NCBI GenBank assembly: GCA_963575745.1
Contig: CAUYUJ010000207.1
Location: 80,001 to 116,872, forward strand
Direction: 5' to 3'
DNA length: 36,872 nt
Source: Prorocentrum cordatum
Taxonomy: Eukaryota > Sar > Dinophyceae > Prorocentrales > Prorocentraceae
In this document: piece by piece, positions 27,431 to 36,735 of the stretch
Layout: each line of letters opens with the position of its first letter
Position numbering within the stretch: the first letter of the stretch is position 1
The notes under the pieces: generated by a model
Databases searched by the model: none
The model's input: only the letters and a program-made list of their open reading frames with translations
What the model was told of the DNA's origin: nothing
Made by a program: the position numbers and the translations under genes

Positions 27431-28973
27431 TGGAAGCCTCTGAGGCACTCTTGGGACCTCCTGGGAGCTTCCTGAGAGCCTCTTGAAGGTATCTTGGGGG
27501 CCTCCTTGGGCCTTTTCGGGGCCTTCGGGGGCTTCTCGGAGGCCTCTTTGTCCGTCTTAGGACATTCCTCGTCCGCCTGACGCAGTCGGACGCCGTCTTG
27601 GGGGCCTCTCGGCCTCTCTGGGCCGACTTGGGGCCCTCTTGGGGTGCTCCAGGGCCGTCTTGTAGGCCATCTTGGGCGTCTTGGAGGCCTCTTGGGCCGT
27701 CTTAGGGCCCTCGTGGGGCCGTCTTGGGGGCCTTTTGGGCCGCTCTGGGGCCATCTTGGAGGCCTCATGGGCGATGTTGGGGGGGGGGGGAACTCTTGGG
27801 CCGTCTCGGGCCGTCGAAGGGCCGAAAAGAAGCAAATGCCCACATCCTTCAAACACCAAAAGAATATCAATGGATTTAGCCTCTTCGGGCCTTCTGGAGG
27901 CCCTCTTGGCGGCCTCTTGGGCCGTCTTGGAGACCTCTTGGGGGCCTCTCGGGCCGTCTTGGGCCATCTTAGAGCCATCTTGGGCCGTCTTGGTGGGGTC
28001 CTGGTCCGCCTGACGCCGTCGGAAGTCGCTTTGGGAGCCTCTCTGGTTCGACTTGGGGCCCTCTCGGGGTGCTCCAGGGTCCTCTTGGAGGCCATCTTGG
28101 GCGTCTTGGATGCCTCTTGGACCGTCTTGGGGCCTTCGTGGGGCCGTCTGAGGGACATATGTGGCGGCTCTAGGGCCGTCTTGGAGGCCTCTTGGGCGAT
28201 CTTGGGGCGATCTTTGGGGGCTCTTGGGCTGTCTCGGGCCATCGGAAGGCCGAAAAGTAGCAAATGCCCAAATCCTTCAAACACCTTAGGAAAATCAAGG
28301 AATTTGGCCTCTACGGGCCTTCTGGAGGCCCTCTTGGCGGCCTCTTGGGCCGTCTTGGAGACCTCTTGGGGGCCTCTTGGGCCGTCTTGGGCCGTTTTGG
28401 TGGACTCCTGGCCCGTCTGACGCAGTCGGAAGTCGCCTTGGGAGCCGCTCTGGGCCGACTTGGGGCCCTCTTGGGGTGCTCCAGGGCCGTCTTGTAGGCC
28501 ATCTTGGGCGTCTTGGAGGCCTCTTGGGCCGTCTTAGGGCCCTCGTGGGGCCGTCTTGGGGGCCTTTTGGGCCGTTCTGAGGCCATCTTGGAGGCCTCTT
28601 GGGCGATCTTGGGGCGATCTTTGGAGGCTCTTGGGCCGTCTCGGGCCATCGGTAGCAAATGCCCAAATCCTTCAAACACCTGAGGAAAATCACTGATTTT
28701 GGTCTCGTCGGGCCTTCCTGGAGGACCTCAGGGAGGCCTCTTGGGGGCCTCTTGGGCCGTCTTGGAGGCTTCTTGGGCCGACTTGGAGGCATCTTGGACC
28801 CTCCTGGACCGTCGTGGAGGCCGTCTTGGACCATATTGGGCGAACTTGAAGGCTATCTCGGGCCATCTGAGCCGTCTTGGAGGCCGTCTAGGGCCATCTT
28901 GGAGCGGGAAAGGCATTGACCCGAAGGTTTTTTCGTGGACGTTGAGGTCGTTTCTAGGCCTTGTGCGCCCTTC
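27431..28973 (+). repeat. GGCCTCTTGG higher-order array, block 1
   Basis: Basic 10-12 bp units are organised by two linkers. Linker 1 (AAATGCC-AATCCTTCAAACACC) occurs at 27834, 28262 and 28657. Linker 2 (CTGACGC-GTCGGA) occurs at 27576, 28009 and 28416. Positions 27616-27742 are repeated without change at 28448-28574 (offset 832). Confidence 0.93.
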
Positions 28974-29098
28974 CGGGTGGCCGGCGGGCTGGGCCGGAGC
29001 CCCAGGGGGAGCTTTTTTGGAAAAGAACCCAAACCAACAAAGGTAGCGTCTAGCATGTTGGGGGGCACCCCTGTGACAAGCACAGGGGGCGGCGGATC
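28974..29098 (+). repeat. Module B, copy 2
   Basis: CGGGTGGCCGGCGGGCTGGG, CCCCAGGGGGAGCTTTTTTG, GGGGGCACCCCTGTGA and CAGGGGGCGGCGG identify it. Its last 13 bases form a stem with the start of the following module C. Confidence 0.85.
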
Positions 29099-29099
29099 G

Positions 29100-29240
29100 G
29101 AGACGCCTACGGCGAATCACCGCCGCCCCCTGCCCCTTTGGAAGCGCCTCTGTGGCCGACACCTGGGCCAGAGCTTGGCCAAGCTATCGGGCCAGTTGTT
29201 CCCCGAGTCGATTTGGAAAGACTTCGGGGAACGCATGGGG
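29100..29240 (+). repeat. Module C, copy 4
   Basis: GACGCCTACGGCGAATCACC start. The stem GTTCCCCGA (29198-29206) pairs with TCGGGGAAC (29224-29232) around a 17-base loop. Confidence 0.87.
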
Positions 29241-29540
29241 AGCAAGAAAAGGAGGAGGGGGAGGATGAGGAAAAATGAGGAGGAAGGAGGAGGAGGAGGA
29301 GGAGAGGAGGAAGGAGGAGGAGGAGGAGGTGGAGGATGGGGAGGGAGGAGGAGGGGAGGAGGAGAGGAGGAGGAGGAGGAGGAGGAGGAGGTGGTCGGTG
29401 GTGGGGTGGGAGGATGAGGAGGAGGAAGGAGGAGAAGATGAGGAGGAGGAGGAGGAGGGGAGGTAGGAGGAGGAGGAGGAGGAGGAGGAGGAGGAAGGAG
29501 AGGAGGAGGAGGAGGAGGAGGAGGAGGAGGAGGAGGAGGC
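29241..29540 (+). repeat. (GGA)n tract with GGTGG interruptions
   Basis: Purine triplets with some GGAGGTGG segments. They end in GGAGGAGGCCTCTCGGGCG, the junction to the next array. Confidence 0.95.
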
Positions 29541-30824
29541 CTCTCGGGCGCCTCTTGGGGCACTCTTGGGGCCTCCTGGGAGCTTCCGGGGGGCCTCTTG
29601 GAGGGTTTTGGGTTGCCTTTGGGGGCTTCTTGGGGGCCTGTTTGGCCGTCTTATGGCGTTACTGGCTTGTCTGACGCCGTCGGAAGCCGTCTTGGGGGCC
29701 TGTCTGGGTCGTCTTGGGGTCCTCTTGGGGCATATCAGGGGTTCTTAGAGGCCATCTTGGGCGTCTCGGAGGCCTCTTGGGTCGTTTTGGGGCCCTCTTG
29801 GGGCAGTCTTGGGGGCCTTTTGGGCTATCATGGGGCCACCTTGGAGGCCTCTTGGGCGATCTTGGGGGCCTCTTGCGCCGTCTTGAGCCGTCGGAATGCC
29901 GAGAAGAAGCAACCGCCAAAATCTTTCAAAAACCTTATGACAATCAATGATTTGGCCTCTTCGTGCCCTCCTGGAAGACCTCCTGGACGCCTTTTGGGCC
30001 GTCTTGGAGGCCTCTTGGGGGCCATCTTAGCCGTCTTGGAGGCCTCTTAGGCTCTCTTGGGGCCGTCTTGGGGGCCTCTTGGGCGGTCATCGGGCCATCT
30101 TGGAGGCCTCGTGGGCGATCTTGGGGGCCTCTTGGGCCGTCTTGAGCCGTCGGAAGGCCGAAAAGGCGAAACTGCCAAAATCCTTCAAAAACCAATGGAA
30201 CATCAATGATTTTAGTCTCTTCGGGCCCTCCTGGAGGACCTCTTGGAGGCCTCTTGGGCCGTCTTGGAGGCCTCTTGGGGGCCTCTTGGGCCGTCTCGGG
30301 CCATCTGGAGGCCGTCTCAGGCTGTCTTGGGTGCATCTTGAGCCGTCTTGGAGGCATCTTGGGGCCATCTTGGCCGTCGTGGTGGCATCTCGGGCGTCTT
30401 GGAGGCCTCTTGGGCCGTCTTGGGGCCCTCTTGGGGGCATCTTGGGGGCCTCTTGGGCCTGGGGCCATCTTGGAAACCTCTTGGGCGATCTTGGGGCGAT
30501 CTCGGGGGCCTCTTGGGCCGTCGGATGGCCGAAAAGGCGAAAATGCCAAACTCTTTCAAAAACCTAAGGAAAATCAATGATTTTGGCTTCTTTGGGCCTT
30601 CCTGAAGGACCTCTTTGAGGCCTCTTAGGCTGTCTTGGAGACCTCTTAGGGGGCTCTTGGGCCGTCTTGGGCCATCTTGAGGCTATCTTAGGCCGTCTTG
30701 GATGCATCGTGGGCCGTCTGGGAGACATTTTGGGGCCATCTTGGCCGTCTGAGAGGCATCTTGGAGGCCATCTTGGGCCATCTTAAGGGGAACATTGGGG
30801 ACTTGTGCTCCTTGAGGTCCTGTC
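29541..30824 (+). repeat. GGCCTCTTGG higher-order array, block 2
   Basis: Linker 1 occurs at 29911, 30170 and 30541; linker 2 at 29670. Linker spacings of 259 and 371 bp are not multiples of three, so linker-derived peptides fall in different frames. Confidence 0.93.
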
Positions 30825-30949
30825 CGGATGGCCGGCGGGAATGGCCAAAGCCCCAGGGGGAGTTCTTCTGGAAAAGGAACCAAAACCGAAGGGTCCAGCA
30901 CGCCAGGCACCCCTGCGATGAATCGATAGGGGGCGGCGGATTCATCGAA
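30825..30949 (+). repeat. Module B, copy 3
   Basis: CGGATGGCCGGCGGGAATGG and CCCCAGGGGGAGTTCTTCTG. It ends in a perfect 9 bp inverted repeat CGATGAATC/GATTCATCG with a 14-base loop (30917-30948). Confidence 0.85.
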
Positions 30950-31085
30950 AACGCCTACGGCGAATCACCGCCGCCCCTGCCTTTTTGGAAGCGCCTATGT
31001 GGCCGAACGTTGAGGCCAGACCTGCCAAGCTATCGGACCATATGTTCCTCGAATCGGTTTGGAAAGCCTTCGGGGAACACGTGGG
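30950..31085 (+). repeat. Module C, copy 5
   Basis: ACGCCTACGGCGAATCACCG start. The stem TGTTCCTCGAA (31043-31053) with TTCGGGGAACA (31069-31079) has one mismatch. No (GGA)n tract follows; the minisatellite starts at once. Confidence 0.87.
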
Positions 31086-33148
31086 CATCTTGAAGGTCAT
31101 CTTGGTCGTCTAGAGGCCATTTTGACCCTTTCGGGCCTTCTTGGAGGACGTCTTGGAGGCCTCTTGGGCCGTCTTGGAGGCCATCTTGAACGTTTTGGAG
31201 GCCTCTTGGGCCGTCTTGGGGGCCTCTTGGGGCCGTCTTGGGCGATCTTTGGGGGCACTTGGGCCGTCTCGGGCAGTCGGAAGGCCGAAAAAAAGCAAAT
31301 GCCACAATCCTTCAAAAACTCAGGGGAAATCAATGATTTTGGCCTTTTCGGGCCTTCCTGGAGGCCCTCTTGGAGGCCTCTTGGGCCGTCTTGGGCCATC
31401 TTGAGGCCGTCTTCGTCCGTCTTGGTGGGCTCCTGGTACGTCTGACGCCGTCGGGAGCCGTCTTGGGGGTCTCTCTGGGCCGACTTGGGACCCTCTTTGG
31501 GCGCTTCAGGGCCGTCTTGGAGGCCATCTTCGGCGTCTTGGAGGCCTCTTGGGTCGACTTGGGGCCCTCTTGGGGCCGTTTTGGGGGCCTCTTGGGCCGT
31601 CAAGGGGCCATCGTGAAGGCCTCTTGGGCGATCTTCGGGCGATCTTGGGGGCCTCTTGGGCCGCCAGAAGGCCGAAAATGCGCAAATGCCACAATCCTTG
31701 AAACACCTACGGAATATCAATGAGTTGGGCCTCTGCGAGCCTTCCTGGAGGACCTCTTGGAGGCCTCTTGGGCCATCTTGGAGGCCTCTTGTGGGCCTCT
31801 TCGGCCGTCTTGGGCCATCTTGAGGCCATCTAAGGCCGTCTTGGATGCATATTGGGCCGTCTTGGAGGCATCTTGGGGCCATCGTAGCCGTCTTGGAGGC
31901 CATCTTGGTCGTGTTCGAGACATTTTGGAGGCCATCTTGGGCCATCTTGGCCGTCTTCGAGGCCATCGAGAGCGTCTTGGAGGCCCCTTGGGCCGTCTTG
32001 GGGCCCTCTTGGGCCGTTATGAGGCCATCTTGGAAGCCTCTTGGGCGATTTTCGTTCGACGTTGGGGGCCTCTTGGGCTGTCTTGGGCCGTCCGAAAGCC
32101 GAAAAGGCGCAAATGCCAAATTCCTTCAAAAACCAATGGAACATCAATGATTTTAGTCTCTTCGGGCCCTCCTGGAGGACCTCTTGGAGGCCTCTTGGGC
32201 CGTCTTGGAGGCCTCTTGGGGGCCTCTTGGGCCGTCTCGGGCCATCTGGAGGCCGTCTCAGGCTGTCTTGGGTGCATCTTGAGCCGTCTTGGAGGCATCT
32301 TGGGGCCATCTTGGGGCCGTTTTGGGGGCCTCTTGGGCCGTCAAGGGGCCATCGTGAAGGCCTCTTGGGCGATCTTCGGGCGACCTTGGGGGCCTCTTGG
32401 GCCGCCGGAAGGCCGAAAATGCGCAAATGCCACAATCCTTGAAACACCTACGGAAAATCAATGAGTTGGGCCTCTGCGAGCATTCCTGGAGGACCTCTTG
32501 GAGGCCTCTTGGGCCATCTTGGAGGCCTCTTGTGGGCCTTTTGGGCCCATCTATGTCCGTCTTGGGTGCATCTTGGGCCGTCTTGGAGGCATCTTGGGGC
32601 CATCTCAGCCATCTTGGAGGCGATCTTGGCCGTCTTGGAGGCATCTTGGAGGCCATCTTGGCCGTCTTGGAGGCCATCTTGGGCGTCTTGGAGGCCTCTT
32701 GGGCCGTCTTGGGGCCCTCTTGGGGCCGTCTTGGGGGCCTCTTGGGCCGTCACGGGGCTATCTTGGAGGTCTCTTGGGCGATCTTGGGGCGATCTTGGGG
32801 GTCTCTTGGGCCGTCTGGGGCCGTCGGAAAGCCTAAAAGGTGCAAATGACAAAATCCTTCAAAAACCATAAGAAAATCAATGATTTTCGCCTCTTCGGGC
32901 TTTCCTGGAGGACCTCTTGGAGGCCTCTTGGGCCGTGTGGGAGGCCTCTTGGGGGCCTCGTGGGCCGTTTTGGGCCATCTTCAGGCTATCTTAGGCCGTC
33001 TAGGGTACATCTGGGGCCGTCTTGGAGGCATCTTGGGGCCATCTCAGCCGTCTTGGAATCCATCTTGGCCGTCTTGGAGGCGTCTTGGCCGTCTTGGAGG
33101 CCATCTTGGGGCCGTCTGGGGCAGGAAAACCGTTTGCAACCGGGTCTT
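31086..33148 (+). repeat. GGCCTCTTGG higher-order array, block 3
   Basis: Linker 1 occurs at 31297, 31684, 32111, 32425 and 32844; linker 2 at 31441. Part of it (32122-32546) is a fusion of sequences identical or nearly identical to 30181-30372 and 31571-31805. Confidence 0.93.
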
Positions 33149-33249
33149 CGGGTGGCCGGCGGGACGCGCCGGAGCCCCAGGGGAGTTCTTTTGGAAGAAG
33201 AACCAAGGCACGCCAGGCACCCCTGCGATGAATCGACAGGGGGCGGCGG
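33149..33249 (+). repeat. Module B, copy 4
   Basis: CGGGTGGCCGGCGGGACGCG, CCCCAGGGGAGTTCTTTTGG and CACGCCAGGCACCCCTGCGA. It is joined to module D as at 14.07 kb, not to module C. Confidence 0.85.
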
Positions 33250-33250
33250 T

Positions 33251-33277
33251 ATCCCGCCACCGTGCTTGGGTTGTGGG
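33251..33277 (+). repeat. Module D, copy 3
   Basis: ATCCCGCCACCGTGCTTGGG followed by TTGTGGG. Confidence 0.75.
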
Positions 33278-33299
33278 CGCGAGGCGAAGTGGGAACATG

Positions 33300-33650
33300 A
33301 TCAGGAATGCGCGGCTTTTTAGTATGAGGGCCTCTTGTAGATCCATTCGAGACCTAACAAGGGGCCTCTTGTCGGCCTCCTAAGAGCTTCTTAGGAGTCT
33401 CTTGTTGGCCTCTTGGAGGCTTCTCGGGGTCCTCTTGAGGGCCTCTTGGGGGCCCCTGGAGGGTCTTGGGTCCATCTTGGAGGTGAGGCTTCCAATGGTT
33501 TGGCGGTAACGTGCTTTGTTTGCCCCGAGTCGTCTTGGGGGCCTGTTGGACCTATCTGGGGAGCTTGGGAGCCTTGGGGCAGTCTTGGGAGCCCCTCGGG
33601 CCGTCTTGGATTCTATTCAGACCGAAGAGGCGAGACCGTTTCAATCATAC
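33300..33650 (+). repeat. Degenerate GGCCTCTTGG array
   Basis: Loose units (GGGCCTCTTG, GCTTCTCGGGG, GGGCCGTCTTGGA) with less regular spacing. It marks the decaying end of the 27-33 kb system. Confidence 0.75.
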
Positions 33651-34255
33651 AGGACGCTCGGTTTTTTTCTATGATTTCGGGCTCCTGGGCCAGGCCCAGG
33701 ACATCCAGAACGGCCCAGCAAGCCCACCAGGCAGCTCCAGGACGGGCCCTCCGCGGGCGTGTTGCTTCCAGGGCCTCGGGAAAGGTCACGCGACGAACCC
33801 CAGAGGCGCCGAGCGGAGGTTATCAGCAGTACTCGCAGAATTCATTCTTGAGGGCAACTGAGGGTTCCGGGACCCTCGACTGAGTGCCTGCGACTCGGTG
33901 GCGGACTTCCATCGCACAGGAGCAAAGCACGGTCAATCATGCACTCGACTCTTGGCCAGGCCACGTGGTGCTGATGTGCAACTTGGCAGTCAGTCACGTT
34001 GAGAGCACAGGAAGATGGTATGGTGGATGACATCCATCACGCAGGCCCAGTGCTCGTACGGTGATCTCTGCCGATGCTCAGGCACAGGCCCCGCGAGGCA
34101 GAAGGCGACCCCTGTCGCTCCCACGCGCGCGGACTCCGCCCAGGAGACGGCGTACGTCAAGGAGGAGGTGGCCGGGAAGGCCGAGCCCAATGTTCGGCAA
34201 GTGCGCCGGGGCATTGAGATGGTCGGCCGGGGGGTTCTGGGGCAGGGGGGCACAG
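33651..34255. other. Mixed GC-rich sequence, no supported gene
   Basis: A few inverted-orientation fragments (ACGGCCCAGCAAGCCC) appear near 33700. The frame at 34015-34503 is open but unrecognisable and runs through a palindrome. Nothing else is identified. Confidence 0.4.
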
Positions 34256-34257
34256 GT

Positions 34258-34347
34258 CGGGAGACTCTTCATGGGGGGGGATCCCATGGGGGGATAGGAT
34301 CCCAGGGGGAGGATCCCATGGGATCCCCCCCCATGGAGAGTCTCCCG
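34258..34347. repeat. Palindrome with 33 bp arms
   Basis: Left arm 34258-34290 (starts CGGGAGACTCTTCATG) and right arm 34315-34347 are reverse complements at 32 of 33 positions, around a 24-base centre. Both arms contain an 8-G or 8-C run and GATCCCATGG. It could fold into a cruciform. No target duplication is evident. Confidence 0.9.
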
Positions 34348-34378
34348 AACAGGCTCCGGCGGGGATGCATCGGCCCCC

Positions 34379-34403
34379 CCGTCGGCCGAGGAGGGGCCGA
34401 CGG
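34379..34403. repeat. 9 bp perfect inverted repeat
   Basis: CCGTCGGCC and GGCCGACGG enclose a 7-base loop (GAGGAGG). It lies 31 bases after the 33 bp-arm palindrome. It could be read as a terminator-like hairpin, but there is no gene to terminate. Confidence 0.7.
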
Positions 34404-34505
34404 CCACCCCGCCCAGGAAGGTGCAGATTCGCCGTCGGGGGCCCCTCGCCGATCTCTCGGCGACGCACCGCCGATTCCGGCTCGAGGTTTTTCCCCCTCC
34501 TGAAC

Positions 34506-34681
34506 TCACCACCCACCAAACCACCCCAACCCAACCCGAAGGCCCAAATTTATCCTCGATTTCCAGTGGGGGGGGGTCGGGGAACGTTGAAAAAACACAT
34601 GGTCCCCGTACCCCCCCCAACCCGAAATTCGGGTCAAATTCGTGCCTTCGGGTTGGGTTGGGGTGGTCTGGTAGGTAGTCA
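34506..34681 (+). mobile_element. MITE-like nonautonomous DNA transposon, copy 2
   Basis: A 176 bp element with the same ends as 2007-2173. The terminal inverted repeat is 38 bp with four mismatches (left TCACCACCCACCAAACC; right, reverse-complemented, TGACTACCTACCAGACC). A 4 bp GAAC lies immediately outside both ends (34502-34505 and 34682-34685). Copy 1 instead shows 5 bp GTTCG, so duplication length is not fully consistent. Internal sequence aligns with copy 1 (ATTTCCAGTGGGGGG, GGTCGGGGAAC) with small indels. Confidence 0.8.
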
Positions 34682-34685
34682 GAAC

Positions 34686-35578
34686 CAGTCCCTCCCCGTC
34701 ATTCCCCCGCAGGCGGCCCGGCTTGGCAGGCAGCCAGCAGGCAGGCCTGGGATGACGCCAGATCGCTGCATAGCGTTCTGGGCCTCTCGATCCCTCTCCA
34801 GAGGGCCGGCTTCTCGTCTCGAGCAATCTTTTCGAAGTGCTCGGGGCCCCGCTCAATCTGTTCGAGCTGCCCGATGTCTGGGTTGGAGAAGGAGCAGGCA
34901 GGCCTGGGATGAAGGTTGATCCCTGCGCAGCGTTCTGCGGCGCTTCCAGAGCGTTTCAGAGTGCTCTGAAACGGCCGCAGGTCCATTTCGATCCAGTCGA
35001 TCCGATTCGACATCGATTTCGTCCGGCCCGATCCTAGTTTATTCCGCTATTCCGACGAGCTGATGCCGCCCGATGGTTGCATGGCGTTGTGGTGCATATT
35101 GGCGCAGCCGATCCGATGCGATTCCGACTCCGTGCCGATGCGGCCGATCCGGCTCACGTTCCGATTCGGTCCAATTTCACAATTCGATGCCAGATGTCTG
35201 GGTTGGAGAAGGAGGGGCAAGTGTGTCTGCGGCTCCATCGGTTCGGCTGTGTCGCAGTCTGCTCTCTGTCGGGTTCGGTCGATTGTTGTGTCCTGGCCTC
35301 GTCTCTGCGCCCTTCTAGGCTGGTTGTGGCCTGTCGGCTTCGGTCGATTTCGGTGTCGTTGACGGTTCGGTCGGTTTTCTTCTGTTGCATTGTCGTCGTG
35401 GATCAGGCATGCCAGGGATGAGAATGCATCGTTCCAGAGCGGTCCAGAACGATCTCAGAGCGTTCTGGAGCGCTCTGAAACGGTCGCGGCGCGCATACTC
35501 AGGACCCGCTGGCTCTCAGAGATTCCCGATGTGTCTTCATCCAGAGTTGGAGGGGTTCTCCGAAGGGCTTAGGTGACC
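34686..35578. repeat. GC-rich region with ~320 bp degenerate duplication and palindromes
   Basis: GATGTCTGGGTTGGAGAAGG recurs at 34873 and 35193 (320 bp apart). Fragments such as GGCCTGGGATGA and AGCGTTCTG repeat irregularly. A palindrome CGTTTCAGAG/CTCTGAAACG with a 2-base centre lies at 34952-34973, and a related imperfect one near 35456-35481. No gene is supported. Confidence 0.6.
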
Positions 35579-35699
35579 CCTCCTCCTCTTCCTCCTCCTC
35601 CATTTCCTCTTCCCCCTCCCCCTCCTCCTCCTTCTCCTCCTCGTCCTCCTCCTCCTCCTCCTCCTCCTCCTCCTCCTCCTCCTCCTCCTCCTCCTCCTC
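35579..35699 (-). repeat. (CCT)n tract
   Basis: CTCCTC triplets, pure from about 35634 to 35699. This is the GGA tract type on the opposite strand, giving poly-Pro or poly-Glu frames. Confidence 0.95.
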
Positions 35700-35916
35700 G
35701 GGTCGCCTACGGCCCCGGCGACAACTGTGCATCCAGAGTTGTATTCGTCTTGCCTTCGTCTTGCACGAGGCTCTGAGGGCCTCAGGGGCTCCAGAACGGC
35801 GCGAGAAGATATGGGTTCCTCGGACAGGGACCGCCTTGTGTAGCCTCGAAGCTTGTGGCGCGCCGTTGATAAAACGCCGCAAGCGTTCCTGCCCCGCTTC
35901 GGCCCTCAGGACAGGG
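35700..35916. other. Spacer with no identified feature
   Basis: Mixed composition. CCGCTTCGGCCCTCAGG near 35896 is repeated at 35969 inside the next cluster. Confidence 0.4.
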
Positions 35917-36030
35917 TCCATCCGATCCGATCGGATCGATCCGAACCGATCGGATCGAGCCGATCGGGTCCATCCGCTTCGGCCCTCAGGCCTTGTGATC
36001 CGATCGGTTCGATCCGATCCGATATCGATC
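35917..36030. repeat. GATCCGATCGGATC palindromic motif cluster
   Basis: Ten or so overlapping GATCCG/CGGATC motifs, several forming self-complementary ATCCGATCGGAT. The frames read Asp-Pro-Ile-Gly-Ser repeats. Related motifs occur at 1248-1425 and 34990-35160. Confidence 0.85.
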
Positions 36031-36335
36031 CCTCATCCCATCTTCGTCTTCGGCAGGCTTCTTGGCTGGATGGGAGGACGCGCACGGCTGAGCAGGCGGT
36101 GAGTCTGGATACACTGGAGGCGGAGAGTGAGACGGGAGTGGTGTTAGTAGGTAGTATTGTTGGCATCGCAAGCCTGACGAACTTCCTTACGGGATCTCAC
36201 GCGGTTGTCATCTTTGCGCAGGTGGGGCCTTCCGTCCATGTGCTTTCTCAGATCGAAGGTGTCTTGAAGCGACTATTGGCAGCGGCGCGTTGGTTTGGGG
36301 CCGTGCTGATGCCGCGGGTACTGCCCAGAGAGCTT
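36031..36335 (+). other. Possible coding or exon-intron segment, weak
   Basis: Repeat-free DNA with balanced composition. One plus-strand frame reads ordinary protein text (for example TGVVLVGSIVGIASL, VLKRLLAAARWFG), but no family is recognised. Alternatively GTGAGT at 36099 and a pyrimidine-containing TTTGCGCAG ending at 36221 would delimit a 123 bp GT-AG intron. The two readings exclude each other. Confidence 0.2.
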
Positions 36336-36530
36336 CAAGAATGCCCCAAGAGGCCAACATCGTCGCAGTCCCGTGGACAAGCGCACACGTGTAGCATGCT
36401 CGCATTATCGGCCCTGAGAGCGTCCTGGACGGCCCAAGAGGCACCCCAGCTCGCCCCAAGACGGCCCAAGAGGCCCGAAGGTGGCCCCAAGATGGCTCAC
36501 TGGGGGCTCCAAGACGGGCGGTTGAAGGGC
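36336..36530 (-). repeat. Inverted minisatellite fragment
   Basis: CCCCAAGACGGCCCAAGAGG units match the 20.3-22.1 kb orientation. GCACACGTGTAGCATG with CTCGCATTATCGG and GAGAGCGTCC near 36380-36430 resembles the 360 bp unit linker, so this is a separate partial copy. Confidence 0.75.
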
Positions 36531-36735
36531 GCCGCGGGCGGTTGAGAGATACGGAGGGAAAGGTTGAGAAGTGGCAGGGATGGTATGGGAAGAGAACAAA
36601 GGGCTGAGGGCCAAGGGCTGGGCCCTGCAAAATGCCACTCGAACCGGGAAGCCGCTTTGATGGAGATGGTGAGGACGATGAACATTGTCATGCTGTTGGT
36701 GGTAATGGTGGCGGTGTGTCGGCGGCACGCCCAGA
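36531..36735. other. Spacer with no identified feature
   Basis: Includes short GATGGTGAGGACGATG and GTGGTAATGGTGG triplet-like text near 36660-36720. No gene is seen. Confidence 0.4.

Noticed and set aside
31097-32119. 340-codon minus-strand frame over the minisatellite, with repeated short hydrophobic segments from linker 1
   Set aside because: Linker spacings (for example 428, 395, 259, 371, 387, 427, 314 and 419 bp) are mostly not multiples of three, so the apparent peptide repeat is not kept in frame. The unit simply lacks stops on both strands.
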